Shown here: positions 31,181-44,000 of the stretch, in pieces
How the letters are laid out: each line of letters starts with the position of its first letter
Numbering within the stretch: position 1 is the first letter of the stretch
DNA from: Struthio camelus
Taxonomy: Eukaryota; Chordata; Aves; Struthioniformes; Struthionidae
Assembly: GCF_040807025.1 (NCBI RefSeq)
Contig: NC_090968.1
Location: 5,135,906 to 5,199,905, forward strand
Direction of reading: 5' to 3'
DNA length: 64,000 nt
Notes under the pieces: generated by a model
What the model saw: the letters and a program-made list of their open reading frames with translations, nothing else
The model's database searches: none
What the model was told of the DNA's origin: nothing
Made by a program: the position numbers and the translations under genes

Positions 31181-32120
31181 TCAGGTGGGAACTCATTTCA
31201 TTCACCTCTGAAATACAGCCAGGGCTGTAACAATATTTTGTAAGACTTCAGGATGGAAGGAGGAGCACGGATCCCAGTGAAACTGCAGAGGAAATTTAGA
31301 GAAGCAGAAAGCAATTGGTGCAAAACAAAGCAGGGCTGGATTCTTCCTAGGGCTCTCGGGGATGTCAACAAACAGGCCGTCGGCCTCACACCTTACCCGA
31401 GAGCTCTGCGTTCCAGGCCAGAAGATGACGCGAGGCGTGGTCCACACAGTTTAACGCACAGTTATACACATTTTTGGAGCTGTTGTCTGTTTCCCAGACT
31501 GGCCACAGAAGTGCCTCTAACACAGGGAGGCCAGTTCCATACACTGGAGCCTTCTGGTTTAGCTCTCTGACACCTCCTCTTCTTTTGAGGCAGATGCCAG
31601 GAAGAAACTGGCCATCCACGTGACTGGCCAGACCGCAGGTGCACATAGCTGGTGCACTGCCCAGCTGGTAGAAGACAGCCCCAGTCCTTTGGAGCAGGGG
31701 GCTGTGAGGTGGAGAGCAATAAACAATCTCTTGCCCTGTTCCCTAACTCCAGCACACTACAAACAAGTTAAATGCAGACAGTAACCGGACAAAAAAGCCC
31801 ACCTCTGTCAAAGGATCACATTACCTTCTCCCTCGTCTTTCTTTTGTAGGTTCACCCAGCTCATCTTAGATAACAGTAATAAGTGGAGCTACTTGCTTTT
31901 CTCTGATCTCCTTACAAACAGTCATGGATTAAGCCCCAGAACCTTGCTGCAAGGTGAGTGTTATTAAACCCTTCAAAAACAGGGAAACCAAGACAATACC
32001 GTTTTGAGAAAAAGCTAGGTATCCCCGCTCCCTCTAGCCACCAAAACCAGGAGTCCTGAAGTAAAGCACAACTATACCACATACGCTACAACACACTATG
32101 CTTTTAGTGGAGAAAATCAT

Positions 32121-32127
<7 letters not shown>

Positions 32128-32182
<55 letters not shown>
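32128..32182. repeat. (TA)n microsatellite, about 27 units
   Basis: Pure alternating TA run of about 55 bases, likely length-polymorphic. Confidence 0.95.
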
Positions 32183-32184
<2 letters not shown>

Positions 32185-34201
32185 CAATAACATTCAAATG
32201 AAATCAGTCACAGCAGGCCTCCTACAAACATGCTAGATGACAGTCCCCATCTCAGAGCAATAATTCCTTCTCCACCAGTTTGGCTGCACTGTCCTCCCAG
32301 AGCTGAAAAACCTCAAGAACCTGTCCCTGCTTTAATGACTAGCCACCACTGCTGTGCAAAGAGATGGTTAGAAATGATGCTGAGTCCTATCAGTGCTTCT
32401 ACAGAAAAATCCAGGCATCGACCTTGGGAATATGGTGAGCTCTGCTCCCCTCCCACGCTGATTATGCTGTAACTTGACTATAATTGGGCTCTATTTAATA
32501 ATTACCATTACTCTGTAATTATGACTTTCTGATTTTTCTTTTTGTTCAAGTTTGCTGGGGAGGGGGAGAGGCTCCTCTGCTGTGCCAGGGAGCTAAAGAT
32601 GTCTCAAATTCAAGATGACACGGACGTGCTGCTTGCTGCTGCAGTGTTTAACCACGCACCGATCAAAACACAGTTCTGAAGTCACTCGTGTCGCAGTCGG
32701 CAGTGAAATGCTGGGGGCTGTTCGCTTGCCGTTTCTACCCTGACACAAGGGCTAACCAGACACAAGTTCCAACGTGCACAGGAGAGGGTAATTAAAGAGT
32801 ACAGGTGAGCAAAGAGTGCTTCTTAAGAAGCCATTATTATTGAAATGAGACAGCAAGGGAGACAGTGTGGAAGGATCCTTAATGAAATGGGGGAGGAAGG
32901 GAATTAGAGAGAGAACAAAGTGAAAGGGGGAAGAAACAGACTATGAAAGGGAGGGGGACATGACTGATGGGAGATGCGGCAGAGGCACTGAAAGCAAAAC
33001 AGCAGCCTTCTTGCTTTAAAATCTGGAATTCTGCTTTTCTGAAGGGCTCAGACCCTCACTCCCGAAGGCTCCAAGCTAACTAAGGCTCCAGCGTCCTGGG
33101 GCTGAAACAAAGTTTACGTACATCCTGGTCTGCACTCAGCTGTGCATATCCCGGCTTAGGAAGCCCGGCTCTGCTCCAGGGGCTAGCGCAGACCTTTAGC
33201 GTACCGAATCCTCGGCTAATGAGTGAGCACCCTGCAGCATGCTCCAACAAGCTGCTACCAAGCCCAGCCTCAGGGCTCCAGCAAGGGTGGCTGCGAACTT
33301 GTCTCAACCTGCAGGATAATTTGCCTGAACAACAGAGAGAGAGTCAGAGGTGAGGCTAATCACCTCCCAGACGAATGCAGGAGAGTATCCTAGCAAGGTC
33401 GTTCGTTCCGCCTTAGCGCCTTGAGGCAGGCCCCAACGGGGGATTTTTGAGTCACCCCCTCAACATGACATCCTTCCGAAAGCCAGGAGCAGACCCCAAA
33501 TCCTGACTCAAATCCCCTGCTGCTTGTTATTCTGCTCAAACATGAATGCAAGCTGCAAAAGTCTGGACCAAAGTTACCTCCTTTCTGCACAGTCCACCAG
33601 GAAAGTGGTTCTCCCTAGTTAAAGGTGCTGTCCCACCCAGCACAAGGCAGCATTACTACTTCTGCCAGCGGCAGTTATCACCCAAGTAAGCAGCTGCATT
33701 TGGTTTGTGCCAGTTTGGAGCCATGGGCTGATGGTCTTTTGGACATAGACAGTGGTAAAACCAGCCTCTTCCCCCACAAGCACTGCTGTGTTTCTATTTC
33801 ATGGACCAAGAGGGAGAGGCTTAGCAGACCACACAAATCTTTGCTTTCTCAGCTGAAGTCACAAGGAAAGCGGGATTCAAGCTCTGGATTTTCATCTTTT
33901 GCAGTAAGGGTTTTTCCACAGGTCACCCAAGAAAGCAGCAACACAGACTTTTACTGCCCACCTGGTCTGGATCTGAAACTATAAGTTAAAAAACAAAAAA
34001 CAAAACAAACAAAACACAAAACCCCTTCAGTCATCTGGAAAGTCACTCTGGCTATTTCACAATTATTAACGCAATTCCTGCCCAGCAGAGAGGACAATAT
34101 CCATGGTATTCTCCAGTTCCTCAGAAAACAGGCAACTGCAGTAGTGTCCCTATTTCCATCTCTCCCCAAGACCATCCCACCACCCTGCTCCCAACCCTGT
34201 C

Positions 34202-35563
34202 TCAGTCCAGCACATTAGCGGTGAAAGGTGCAATCTTCTCCAATGAGATAGCCATCTCTCGCTCCACATGCACCACAGCAGGCAAGACATCCACGGGGCG
34301 GTTGACGCGAGCGGGCTCAGAGACCTGAGAAACCTTGTCAAAGGACACCTCGTTGTTTTCCAGCTGTAGAGCAGCATGTGGGAGAAGTTGGGAGTAGCTA
34401 AGGGTCACCACTTCTTTCTGACACGTGGTATCATGGTGGTAGGACACCAGCTCATTGCTGAAGGTCACTGTCTCCACTGCATTGCTGGGGCAAGGGCAGC
34501 CACAGCCCAAGATGGTTGCAAAGGCTTTCCGGAAGTCTGCGTTGAAGGCATAGATGATAGGATTGAGGGAAGAGTTGGCCCACCCGAACCAGACAAAGGT
34601 GTTGAAGACAGTCTCACTGACACAAGGCACCTCCCCTGGCTCATGTAGGTCAAGGTCACAAAAGGGCACAATGCAATTGAGCACGAAAAAGGGCAGCCAA
34701 CAGAACACAAAGACACCCATGATGATGGAGAGAGTCTTGAGGACCTTGGTCTCCTTCTTGAAGGAGTTCTTCAGGGAGGCTTCATGAAGGTGGTCACTGT
34801 TGTGGCAGTTTTGGGCATGTTCCACTGCCCTCTCCAGGGAAGAGGTCCTACGGATCTGCTGCCTGGCTATGCGGAAGATGCGGGTGTATGTCACAATCAT
34901 GATGGCAACAGGAATGTAAAAGCTGATGAGAGAGGATGAGATGGCATAAGTTCTGTTGAGGTTAGAATCACAGTTCTCCTCCCAGGTGACTTTAAAACTT
35001 GGCTCCTGCTGGCTAAGGAGCTCGTGGTCCTTGTGCCACTTCAGTTGCACAGGGATGAAGGAAATCAAGAGGGACAGTAGCCAAGCCACTCCAATCATGA
35101 TAGAGGCCACCCGCTGCGTCATCTTCCTCTCATAACGGAAGGGGTTGGAGATGGCCCAGTAACGGTCCACACTGATGATGCACAAATTGAGGATGGAGGC
35201 TGTGGAGCACATGATATCAAAAGCAACCCAGACATCACAGAAAGCCCCAAAGGGCCAGAATCCCGCCACCTCAGTGACAGCCTTCCAAGGCATCACCAGT
35301 ACAGCCACAAAGAGGTCAGACACTGCCAAGGAGATAACAAAGAAATTGGTGACCTTAGAGCGCAAGTGTCTGAACTTGACCACAGCCACACACACAAGAG
35401 TGTTGCCCAGGAGCGTGGAGAGGATGAGAAGGAAAAGTAAAGCAGCTGTCACCACACGGAACGACAACTTGGAGCTGCCTTCCTCTGCCCAGCTCTTCCT
35501 ACTGCTGGTGTCATTGATCACATCCTGTTTATCTCCTTCTCCGGAAGTGTAAAAATCATCCAT
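34202..35563 (-). CDS. DRD1C: D1-class dopamine receptor, D1C type (453 aa)
   Basis: Seven-helix amine GPCR of the D1 class, expected to couple to Gs/Golf and raise cAMP. Single uninterrupted coding exon, as in all D1-class genes. Seen: sequon N17DT; Asn54 and Asp83 of helices 1-2; amine-binding Asp116; DRY at 133-135; disulfide cysteines 109 and 198; catechol-binding Ser210, Ser211 and Ser214 before Pro218; CWLP at 288-291; NPIIY at 334-338; cysteine cluster GCGCPC at 353-358 for palmitoylation; long C-terminal tail to 453. The start ATG sits in acccATGG. The length and tail fit non-mammalian D1C (the chicken gene was first named D1D) better than D1A or D1B. The exact subtype is inference and the D1 class is certain. 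It is intact and looks functional. Confidence 0.93.
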   Translation of the reverse strand: MDDFYTSGEGDKQDVINDTSSRKSWAEEGSSKLSFRVVTAALLFLLILSTLLGNTLVCVAVVKFRHLRSKVTNFFVISLAVSDLFVAVLVMPWKAVTEVAGFWPFGAFCDVWVAFDIMCSTASILNLCIISVDRYWAISNPFRYERKMTQRVASIMIGVAWLLSLLISFIPVQLKWHKDHELLSQQEPSFKVTWEENCDSNLNRTYAISSSLISFYIPVAIMIVTYTRIFRIARQQIRRTSSLERAVEHAQNCHNSDHLHEASLKNSFKKETKVLKTLSIIMGVFVFCWLPFFVLNCIVPFCDLDLHEPGEVPCVSETVFNTFVWFGWANSSLNPIIYAFNADFRKAFATILGCGCPCPSNAVETVTFSNELVSYHHDTTCQKEVVTLSYSQLLPHAALQLENNEVSFDKVSQVSEPARVNRPVDVLPAVVHVEREMAISLEKIAPFTANVLD

Positions 35564-35838
35564 GGGTTCCCCTTTGTTCCAGTCCCTTGAGAGATTTTGC
35601 TGCTAAGTCCCCATCAACATCCCAAACCTCCTTTCATTGCTCCGCTGACGTCTCAGAAGCACCAGCTGCAATCCTTCCAGCTCTCGCACCCAGCTAGACA
35701 ACCCGGCCCAAGGAAAAGCACTTGAAGCTCTCACTCCTTTCCAAGTCTCCTGCCAACAGCTTGGCATCTGTTTTTTCTTGCCTCCCACCCCACTTTTCTC
35801 TCTTTGCAGCCTGCCGTTCACAAAGAGCCAGCACTCAC

Positions 35839-35846
35839 CTCCGATA
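35839..35846 (-). promoter_or_regulatory. DRD1C: Candidate 5' UTR exon donor of the dopamine receptor
   Basis: On the - strand, atcggag|gtgagtgc at the 35839/35838 boundary is a near-perfect splice donor 276 bases upstream of the ATG. A possible acceptor gacttag|cag lies at 35603-35602 but has a weak pyrimidine tract. A short intron in the 5' UTR is known in D1-type genes. Confidence 0.4.
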
Positions 35847-38800
35847 CTTGAGCAAGCTGGGAGGGCTTTGCTGCAAGCCTCTCTCCCTCTCCTCTCTCAG
35901 GAGCTCTTCATCTGCTGTTGATCTATTGCCTGCTATAGAATCCCAGTCAATCCCTTCCGTACTGGCCAGGCTGGGACTCGCTGCCAGACGTAAGAGGGAA
36001 CTGGGCTCTCTCTGCTCTTGCAAATGGAGTTCTCTGCTTATAAAACAGGCTGCTCTGCTATCTGCTCTTTTTTCTCTTGCCAATTTTCCTCTGGATTTCA
36101 CACAGGTGAGATCTGCCTCTCCTCGCACACCAGGTCCCCTATTCACCAGTTCGGTCCTCTGCAAGCTATGAAGAACATGGCTTTGGGAGTTCTCAGCTGA
36201 CAGGGTAAGTTGCTTGGGAATTAGGTGATAGGATTGAAGGGGTAAAATAAACATTCAAGTGGGATTTGAGGGTCTTGAATGCAAGTCAGGATGGAAATTT
36301 AGTGTGCAATAATCTATTGGCTTGATCTTTGAACAAAAGACACCTAAATGACTCTCTGCATGACTCCCCTCTTGAATTGAGGTGAAGAATGCCACAGTAT
36401 TAAGAGCAAGGTCTGACCTACTAAGGCACAGTTTAGTCTCAGTAGTGAGGAAATCCCATCCACCACTTTATAACTAAGATCACTCTGTCAGCCTAAGTGC
36501 TTCCCTACCCAAAGAAACATCAGGCAAATCTTGCAGGAGCCAAGTTTCCTTGAGATCCAACTCTAGAGCAACTGCTTAAACCGGGACCAGCTTTTGAGAA
36601 ACGCCTTGCTAGCAAACTACCCAAGGGGGGAAGAAGCAGCAAAAGCTTTCCCAATCAAACTGAAAAAGCAACTTGGCAATTCAGCATTAACTCATTCATT
36701 GCACTGATAGTTGTTGTAGTAGTGTATTGCAATTACCTCTGCCTTTGCCTGTAAGATGCATCACTTCTAAAGACAGTAGGAGCCAACCTATACAAAGTCA
36801 GCTCAACTGCACTGAGAGTTAAATAACTGGACCCTGTGACCCATGCTTTGCACAATCAGATACAACAGGAGCTGCCCAAGCACTACTTTGAAACAAGAGC
36901 GCAATTATCCTCTCAAAAGATACAGCACTAAGAACCTTACTCCTAAAATAAACAGTGTATTTGCTTTGTGATAGGTTAAAGAAACTTGTTGCATGTGTCA
37001 CATTATTTACTTGATAAGGTTTTATTTAATGAAGCCTCATTAGTTCCATCATCTTTCAGCCTCCTGCCGAGCACCTATGCCAAGAGTAGCAGCTAGATGG
37101 CACCAGCGGCCGGCTCATGCCTCAGCCCTTTCACTTGGGTCTTTTCTCAGTGCCAACCCAGCTCCCTCCCTCCTTAGCAGGATTTCATCAGAGGAAAAAG
37201 GAGGGTCAGTAATTCCCCAGGCAGCACAGGGCCCCGGCTAAGTCCCTCTCGTACGGCAATTGCGTGAACCTATGCAGGAATGCATGTAAATACATTGTCC
37301 TCCGTGCCTGAAAGAGTGTTTTTCTTCACATTCTCTAGGGAGGGCACAAAGATTTGAGATCTAAGTTGTAAGACACACACACACCAGAGGACACGTTCAT
37401 TGCTCTTCAAGGGAGCAGCTGTGGTAGGCGTTCTGCCACGTGGCACTAAAACACAGCAGAGGCTCGGACCGTGAGCTCGCAGAGGACTTGGGTCGCTCAT
37501 GCCAAGGCAGACACCCTTCAGACAGGAGGCGTTCCTGGAAATTACTGCTCGAGATACAAGGAAGGCTTCCTCCTCCTTACAGCTTAAGGACTAAGGGAGG
37601 ATCTTGCCTTTGCCCACAACTTACACCGAAGCACACATTCAAAGCCGGGGAGGTAAGGGCAAGGATGCGATGAGAAGGGATCCAACACGATATCCCATTT
37701 CTGTGCATCTTACAATACAGTTCAGCTAGTATTTACTGCACAGATGATTTGGCTTCCTTTGAAGAAAGAACTGTCAACCCTTGGTGTCATAGGCAAACAA
37801 AATATAGGCAGTGGCCCTTTTTCACAGTGTGATTCCTCCTGCCTGCTAGATGCAGTCTTCCCTACTGGGAAAACTGTTCTGCAGTGTTATATTAGTAAAC
37901 AGTTGCTATTATTTCCTTACATACGCCGCTATCAGTTTGTCAAGGAATCAAGTACTACTTTATACAGCACAAATATGATCAAATTCCAGTTTGGGGGCAA
38001 TTCAGCTTTATGTTTTTGTATTTAATTTCCTCAGCCAGCAAGAAGGTGCCCTCTATTTCCCTTCTCCTCTGGCTCACTGAGATGTATTTAACATTCGCTA
38101 TTCAGCCATCTTGATTACATTCCCCACTTGGCATCAGAGGAGGAAAATTACAACCTACTTCAAGTAAAGCAGCAACTGCTGGGGTTTAACTCTTAAATGC
38201 CTCTTCCAGCCCTTTGGAAGGCTGGCTGTCCCCATCAGCTCCGTTACACAGAGTTGCCATCGACTGTTTACTCCTACAGGAACCACTTCGCATCTTACTT
38301 CCCACAAAGGTACAAGCTCCGATAGCGGGGGAGACGCAAGGAGTTCTCGGGTCCTTCAGAAAAGATCCAGAGATGCCGATTCTAGGCAAGACCTAAGCAA
38401 AAACGACCAGGCCTTCAGAGTTGCACTGCATACAGCACACCACAAACACAGGAGCAAGAAACTTCCTCCTCCCCCCTTGAACAAGAAAAGGGGAGAAGAA
38501 AAATAAATAAATAAAAGCAGCTCTCCAGGGATCAGTACTCCAGCTCAGATCAGACCTCTTGCCAGAGGAAACAGGCTGGCCTGTGAATTCAGAGCCTACT
38601 TTTGGCATCTTAATAGGATGTAGGAGTAAGAGTAATTTCATTCTTGAGTAGTGCTTGTGTACCAGGGTGACTCCACATTTAGACTCGTTGTCTTTAGACA
38701 AAAGGCAAGAATGATATCGAGCTTCCCAGCTACACCTGCTTAATTACAATCACTACAAGGAGTCGGACAAAAACTGTCCCAGAATAAAGGCTTATATACT

Positions 38801-40308
38801 GCTTAGTGAAAAAAAAACAAGGGGGCAGTTAGGAGAACTGACTTCCTAGCATGGCAGTTTCCTAAATGCCCACAAGGTCCCTTAAGTAGAAGGACTGTAT
38901 TCTGCCCGAGCCCCTGAACTGGATTAGTTTGAGACATGTAAGAGTAACAATGATGAAAGTCAGAAAAAGAACCAAAAAGGCAAAATAAGAAAAGCTGAAG
39001 CAGAAGGAAAGAAGCAAACCTTTCCAAGTTGATACTCATAAAACTGAGGCCATGCAAACCAGAAGGCAGCATGGGCTACTTGGTGGAACAGACATCTTTT
39101 CAAATTAGATGCAATAACTATTTTTTTTTTTTTTAAACACAGAAAGGAAGCTCAGGGAAATCTAAGTCTGATATATCAGTTTGTTGGATTTTTGACAAAG
39201 AAGCCCAGAAATCTGCCTAATTACTTTCAGCAGACAACTTTTATAGATGCAGAAGCACAGCGGGAATAGCATTAGTATCAGTGATCAGTGACACAGGGAA
39301 AGAAAAGGCGGCATCACAAGGGACTCTGGGTCCTCCCCTCCCCTTTATTACATGTAGGCAGAAAACAGTGTTTTTCTCCCATTTGCTTACAAGGAAGGGA
39401 ACTCAGAGCTCCAAGTCATTTCACACAATTCTCTGGGCAGCTTGGGTACACCACTAGCTGGCTAGAGCATGCCTTCTTGGGTGGGAGTCTGCACTCCTGA
39501 GCAGAAGTGACAAAGCAGCCAGAGCTGATGCAGCACCCTAGCGACACCACTAAAAACGTCCTCTGTCCTCCAGGGCTAACGTTGGGTCGTCATGTATAAA
39601 CGGGGCTTGGGAACTCCAGCCCTAGCTTACTACTCACCCAAGCAGCCATCCACCTGGCTCGAGAAGTGAGGCATGGTATGGGAGGCAGCACAGAAACGAA
39701 CGCTGACGGGAATACTTTCCGAGTCAGGGAGAGGTGCAGAGACAGGAGGACTGACTACAGATAAACATGTAACTAGTCACCTCCTGCCCTCCACAATCTC
39801 TGTGGGCAGAAAGCCCGGTTGATAGCACATTCCTCTCCCAAGGGAATTGCTTTATTCAGAGTAGGTACCAGACTTTGTGCTCTTACACTTGCAAATAAAA
39901 AAAGTGACCTGCAAAAGATGATGATTTCAACTTCTGATTGGTAAAGGCAGCACCTAAAAAACCCTCTTAAGTTCCTGTGCTAGTTTTTCCCACCCCCCAT
40001 TAGAAACATGCATAGGCTTTTGTTTTGGGTTGCTTTTGGTAACCCATAATCTTGCAACATCAAGTTTGAAGGCAAGGTCAAGACTGCTATATGAAACCAT
40101 CCACCAACCAAAACGATGCATCGCTTCTTCCCCCACCCTGAAACACAACATGAGATCTCAAGGCAGATCATCCTGCAGCTCTCCAAAAGTTCTGCAAACA
40201 GGAAGGATACAAAAATAGCAAACAGCTCAAATTTCAGGTAAGAGCAAGCAGAAAATTGTTTTATATTGACTGCAAGCCTTTGTCACCAGAGTCAGCATAA
40301 GGAACTCC

Positions 40309-40314
40309 TTTATT
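40309..40314 (-). terminator. CHMP7: Candidate CHMP7 poly(A) signal
   Basis: tttatt on +, reading aataaa on the CHMP7 strand, about 700 bases past the stop. A second aataaa is at 39856-39851. Either could end the transcript. Confidence 0.35.
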
Positions 40315-40645
40315 TAAAAAAAAAATCTTTTGCAGGTCTCCCTTTTAAGGCCTTAAGTGTCATTACAGAAAGAAGAATTCATTTTGTCTTGTGCTTGCAA
40401 TTGCTGCCCCCTAGCGCAGCAACAACATCTCCTACAATTTAACAGTTACAGTGTCTAGCTGTCCACGACCGTGCAAAATACAGACAGGGAGGGACAGAAC
40501 TATCAACATGTGTTTAAGCTTGTTGCAGATAACTTATGTCAAGGACAGTATTTATGTGCCAAATGTTTTAAACAACCACACAAACAGCCAGGTGTTGAGC
40601 AACTGCAATACTGCTGCAACTCAAATTCTCAACATCAGCCACAGC

Positions 40646-40668
40646 AAAAAAAAAAAAAAAAAAAAAAA
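40646..40668. repeat. A23 homopolymer tract
   Basis: Uninterrupted A run within the likely CHMP7 3' UTR. Confidence 0.9.
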
Positions 40669-41014
40669 GGAAAAGAGAAAAAGAAAAATCAAGCACTGTT
40701 ATGGACACAGAAGAGTTCATCTTCATTGGGCAGAGTAGTGAGAATTGTGTTCCCAGAATGAAGATCGAATGTTGCAGGTGACTTGGGATAACAAGTCAAA
40801 TCAAAACCAGTGCAGATCTCAGCACAGAGATGACAAACATCAGCTGGGGCCAGTTCCAGAGAGTGGATTGTCATGGCAGAAGATCCTGTTGCTTAGTAAA
40901 GCGATATCCACAAAGAAGAGGGGAGCACTACCCTTCTCTCCCAAAGTTCAGTCATTAGTTAAGGAACCTTAAGACAATTTCTCAAGCTGCAGCAACAGGA
41001 TAACTGTTGGGTCT

Positions 41015-41079
41015 TTAGAGATTCAGTGCCAGAGCTGTTTTGGGTTCAGAGGAAGCAGAGGGAGTCTTTTGCGCCAAAT
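41015..41079 (-). CDS. CHMP7: CHMP7 last coding exon
   Basis: Acceptor ttctttatag. Reads [20 protein letters not shown], then L and TAA at 41017-41015. The tail is as short as the human one but diverged. Confidence 0.88.
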
Positions 41080-44000
41080 CTATAAAGAAAACAGCAACAG
41101 AAAGACATCAGTTCTCACTAGGAAGAGGGACGAGATCAATCGTGTCCATGACTGACAAACACAATTTCAGAGCTCCTCAATACTTCAGTGTTTGATTGCA
41201 TTCTCTTGAAAACCCAGACTTCATGTTTGATATGGAATGCCAACCTTTCTTCTGCTCTGAAATTTGAGAATATCCAGCTGCCCAAAGAAGAAAACTATGT
41301 GGACAGAGTCTTGAATAGTCATTAATAGACTCCTCAAAGGAAAAGTCTCTATTTACCCCAGTCCAAGACAGAACTGCTGAACTCAGCATACAGTTTAAGT
41401 CCATAAACTCTGGTCATTCACTGTTTCTAAATAAAACCTAGTTTAGCACTAGCTTAGGCAGACATCATATGTATAAGGCATGAGACATAATAAGCATTCC
41501 AGAAGGAGAGAGACAAAAGATGCTGTACACTTAATACCAAGAGGCATGAAAACACTGGCCTATTTTATCACTGTAGCATAAGATACTGCAAACTCCACCT
41601 GGCTTTGTATGCATTTTGTTAAACAAAAAACATCTAGTCAAAGCACTAGCTCTTTGGTAGAGCCTTCATCTTTCCCTACACACCATAGTAGGGAACTCAG
41701 GTAAAATTTCTAACACAGAGCACAGCCCTCTCAAGACCGAAACTGCTGACCGAAGAGTCAATGCCACCGAGTACCTGGCAGGGATACCACAAGAGCTTGC
41801 TTCCAACTGCGTAACTAGAAATGGGAAAGATTTTGGCTCCGACTTCATCTCTACTAGAGATCTTCCATTTTGTAAGGTCATCATGGGATCCTAACAGTAG
41901 CTAGCTAACACAGCCTGCTGACATCCATACCTCCATCGGAAAGGGACAGTTTTTCCAATTCAGCTTCAAGCTCAGCATCAGAAATGGCAGGGTTCAGTGG
42001 CTTCTGGGAAACAGGAGGCAGATCTACAGGCTCCTTAGTCGAGTCCTGGAGGAGACTATCCAGCTCCTTCTCAAGTTCCTCAGTGTCCGTCTCTGCCAAT
42101 TAAAGTAAACTTTCAGTTGCAAGCAGAAATAAGTAGCATCTTCACAGCATACAACAAAGGCAGTAGGCAAAGAACTAGATGTGAGTAGCCATACTGCAAG
42201 TAACAGTCAGTATCTGAATATCTCCTTCTAGCTGCAAGGAGGATCTTCTGCAACTCCCGATGAGGAGAGGACCGGATCCTGCTTTCACCTTGGACAGGCT
42301 TCTTGTTCCCCAGACAGGCGGCTTCTCACATAAATTAATGTCCAAGTTTAACAGAGGCATTACTACACATCCCTCCCACTACTCATAATAAGAAGCAACT
42401 CCCCATGTTTCCTCCATAAACAAAAACCCAGTCCTGATCTCGGGAGAAGCCTTTGGGCTGCAGCGTCTAAGGGCAGGAAAACATTTCAACAAAGACAAAC
42501 AAGCTGCAGCAACACACAGGCCAGAGGAAAAAGACCACCACAAGCAGCAGTGACTCTAAAAATAAGTTTAAAAATCAACATTATACAACTCTGAATTGAA
42601 ATCCACCACCAGTCTGAGACCTGCAGAGATTTGGGGATGCATAAATGCCAAATCCCCTGCAACCCACTGTCAGGGAAGAGAGCTCCTTGTCAATTCTCAT
42701 TCCCTCTAAAGGTACCAGTAGGTACATCCTTGGTATTTCAGCAGCTGCCTACCCTCCCAGGAAGGAGCGCTAGTCATAAGCGGGGACAGAGGGGAAGGGT
42801 GAACAGCAGTAGCATTCTGGGCCAGCAGTGGCCGGGGGGAGAAAAGAGAAGATGAGCAAGGCATGAAAACCCCAAAACATACCTAGACCATTGATCCCCA
42901 CTCCAGCCAGAGTCTGAGCTACTTCATCTTGAGTGTCACAGAGCTGAGGAGAAATACACAGAATTTGATAGAGAATACAAACTGATCTTATGTCTTGGTG
43001 TAGTCAGTTATGGCAAGAGTAGAGATAAAAAAGAAAATGAAAAAAAAACCACCAACAAATTAAAAGTCGACTTAAAGGCAACAGGTACTGGCACAAAAGA
43101 GGTACAACATGATTGGTGTTTTAGTAGTGAAAGAAACAACATGGAAGATGATTTAACAAGTGCTATGAGATTATAGGCTAGGCCATTTTAAGATCCCATT
43201 TTTATGCATGTAGTTGCATTCCAGTTTCCAAAAGCATCACTTATTTCTTTTTAATACATTGTGCTAAACATTTGCTAATGAGAGCTGCGTGCTTGCACAA
43301 ATATGGCTAACCAGAAGAACACATGAAGTACATAAGTGTAGCGTACTAGCCAGCAATAAATGAAAATACGTAAAACCAAACAGAGTCGGTTATTTGAAGA
43401 CTTCTGCTTTTTTGTTTAAAAAGATCGAGATTAAGTCAGTTTGCTCTGATGACATGCAGAACAGAAACAAAACAGTGTCAGAAGCCTCAGCATTAATATC
43501 TGGGCAAGTTTTCTATGCACATCCACCCACTACTCGCTCATTTATGCAGATGTGCTCTTATTTCAGTACCTCTTGTATCTGATCCACCAGGTTCTCAGCC
43601 TTCTCCACAGTTATATCTTTCATAGACAGTTTCAGAGCTCCCACACCGGCTTGATAGGCATTAAATACCTTAACAAAGGGAAAGACGTATAATGCTGAAT
43701 GAGCAAGAGCAAACAACAGGCAGTGCAAGCTCCTTTCAAGACCCATTATCTAAGCAGAGCCTCCAGAGCAGTATTAGCACAGAAGGAGAAAACGGAACCC
43801 CAAGTGGGTTTCCTCACAGCAATACCCCAAGATCAGACTTGCCTTCTCCTAGGGCAGAGAAAGAAGTCTCACCAGCTTACTTGCACCCCTCAGATAGGAG
43901 CTCCCACAAGAAGGTAAGCAGCACAAATGAAAAGAGCAGAGCTGAAGTGAGAAGTGCAAAACAAAATGAACACACTACCATCTGATCGGTCTGGGAGGCA

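Larger units (their letters stand above)
28401..34201. other. Intergenic, R3HCC1 promoter to dopamine receptor
   Basis: No gene was recognised on either strand. It contains a 43-bp tandem duplication (29784-29869), a MIR-like relic (31050-31180) and a TA microsatellite (32128-32182). The low-coordinate edge is upstream flank of R3HCC1. The high edge must include the 3' UTR of the dopamine receptor, whose end I cannot place. Confidence 0.6.
35850..41014. other. Intergenic, dopamine receptor to CHMP7 3' region
   Basis: The low edge is the receptor's 5' flank and the high edge is the CHMP7 3' UTR. No additional gene, RNA gene or intact repeat was recognised. It is AT-richer than the CHMP7 and TNFRSF10 promoter regions. 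An A23 tract lies at 40646-40668. Confidence 0.55.

Noticed and set aside
36037-36046. A TATA-like ttataaaa upstream of the dopamine receptor
   Set aside because: It is oriented for + strand transcription, whereas the receptor is on -.
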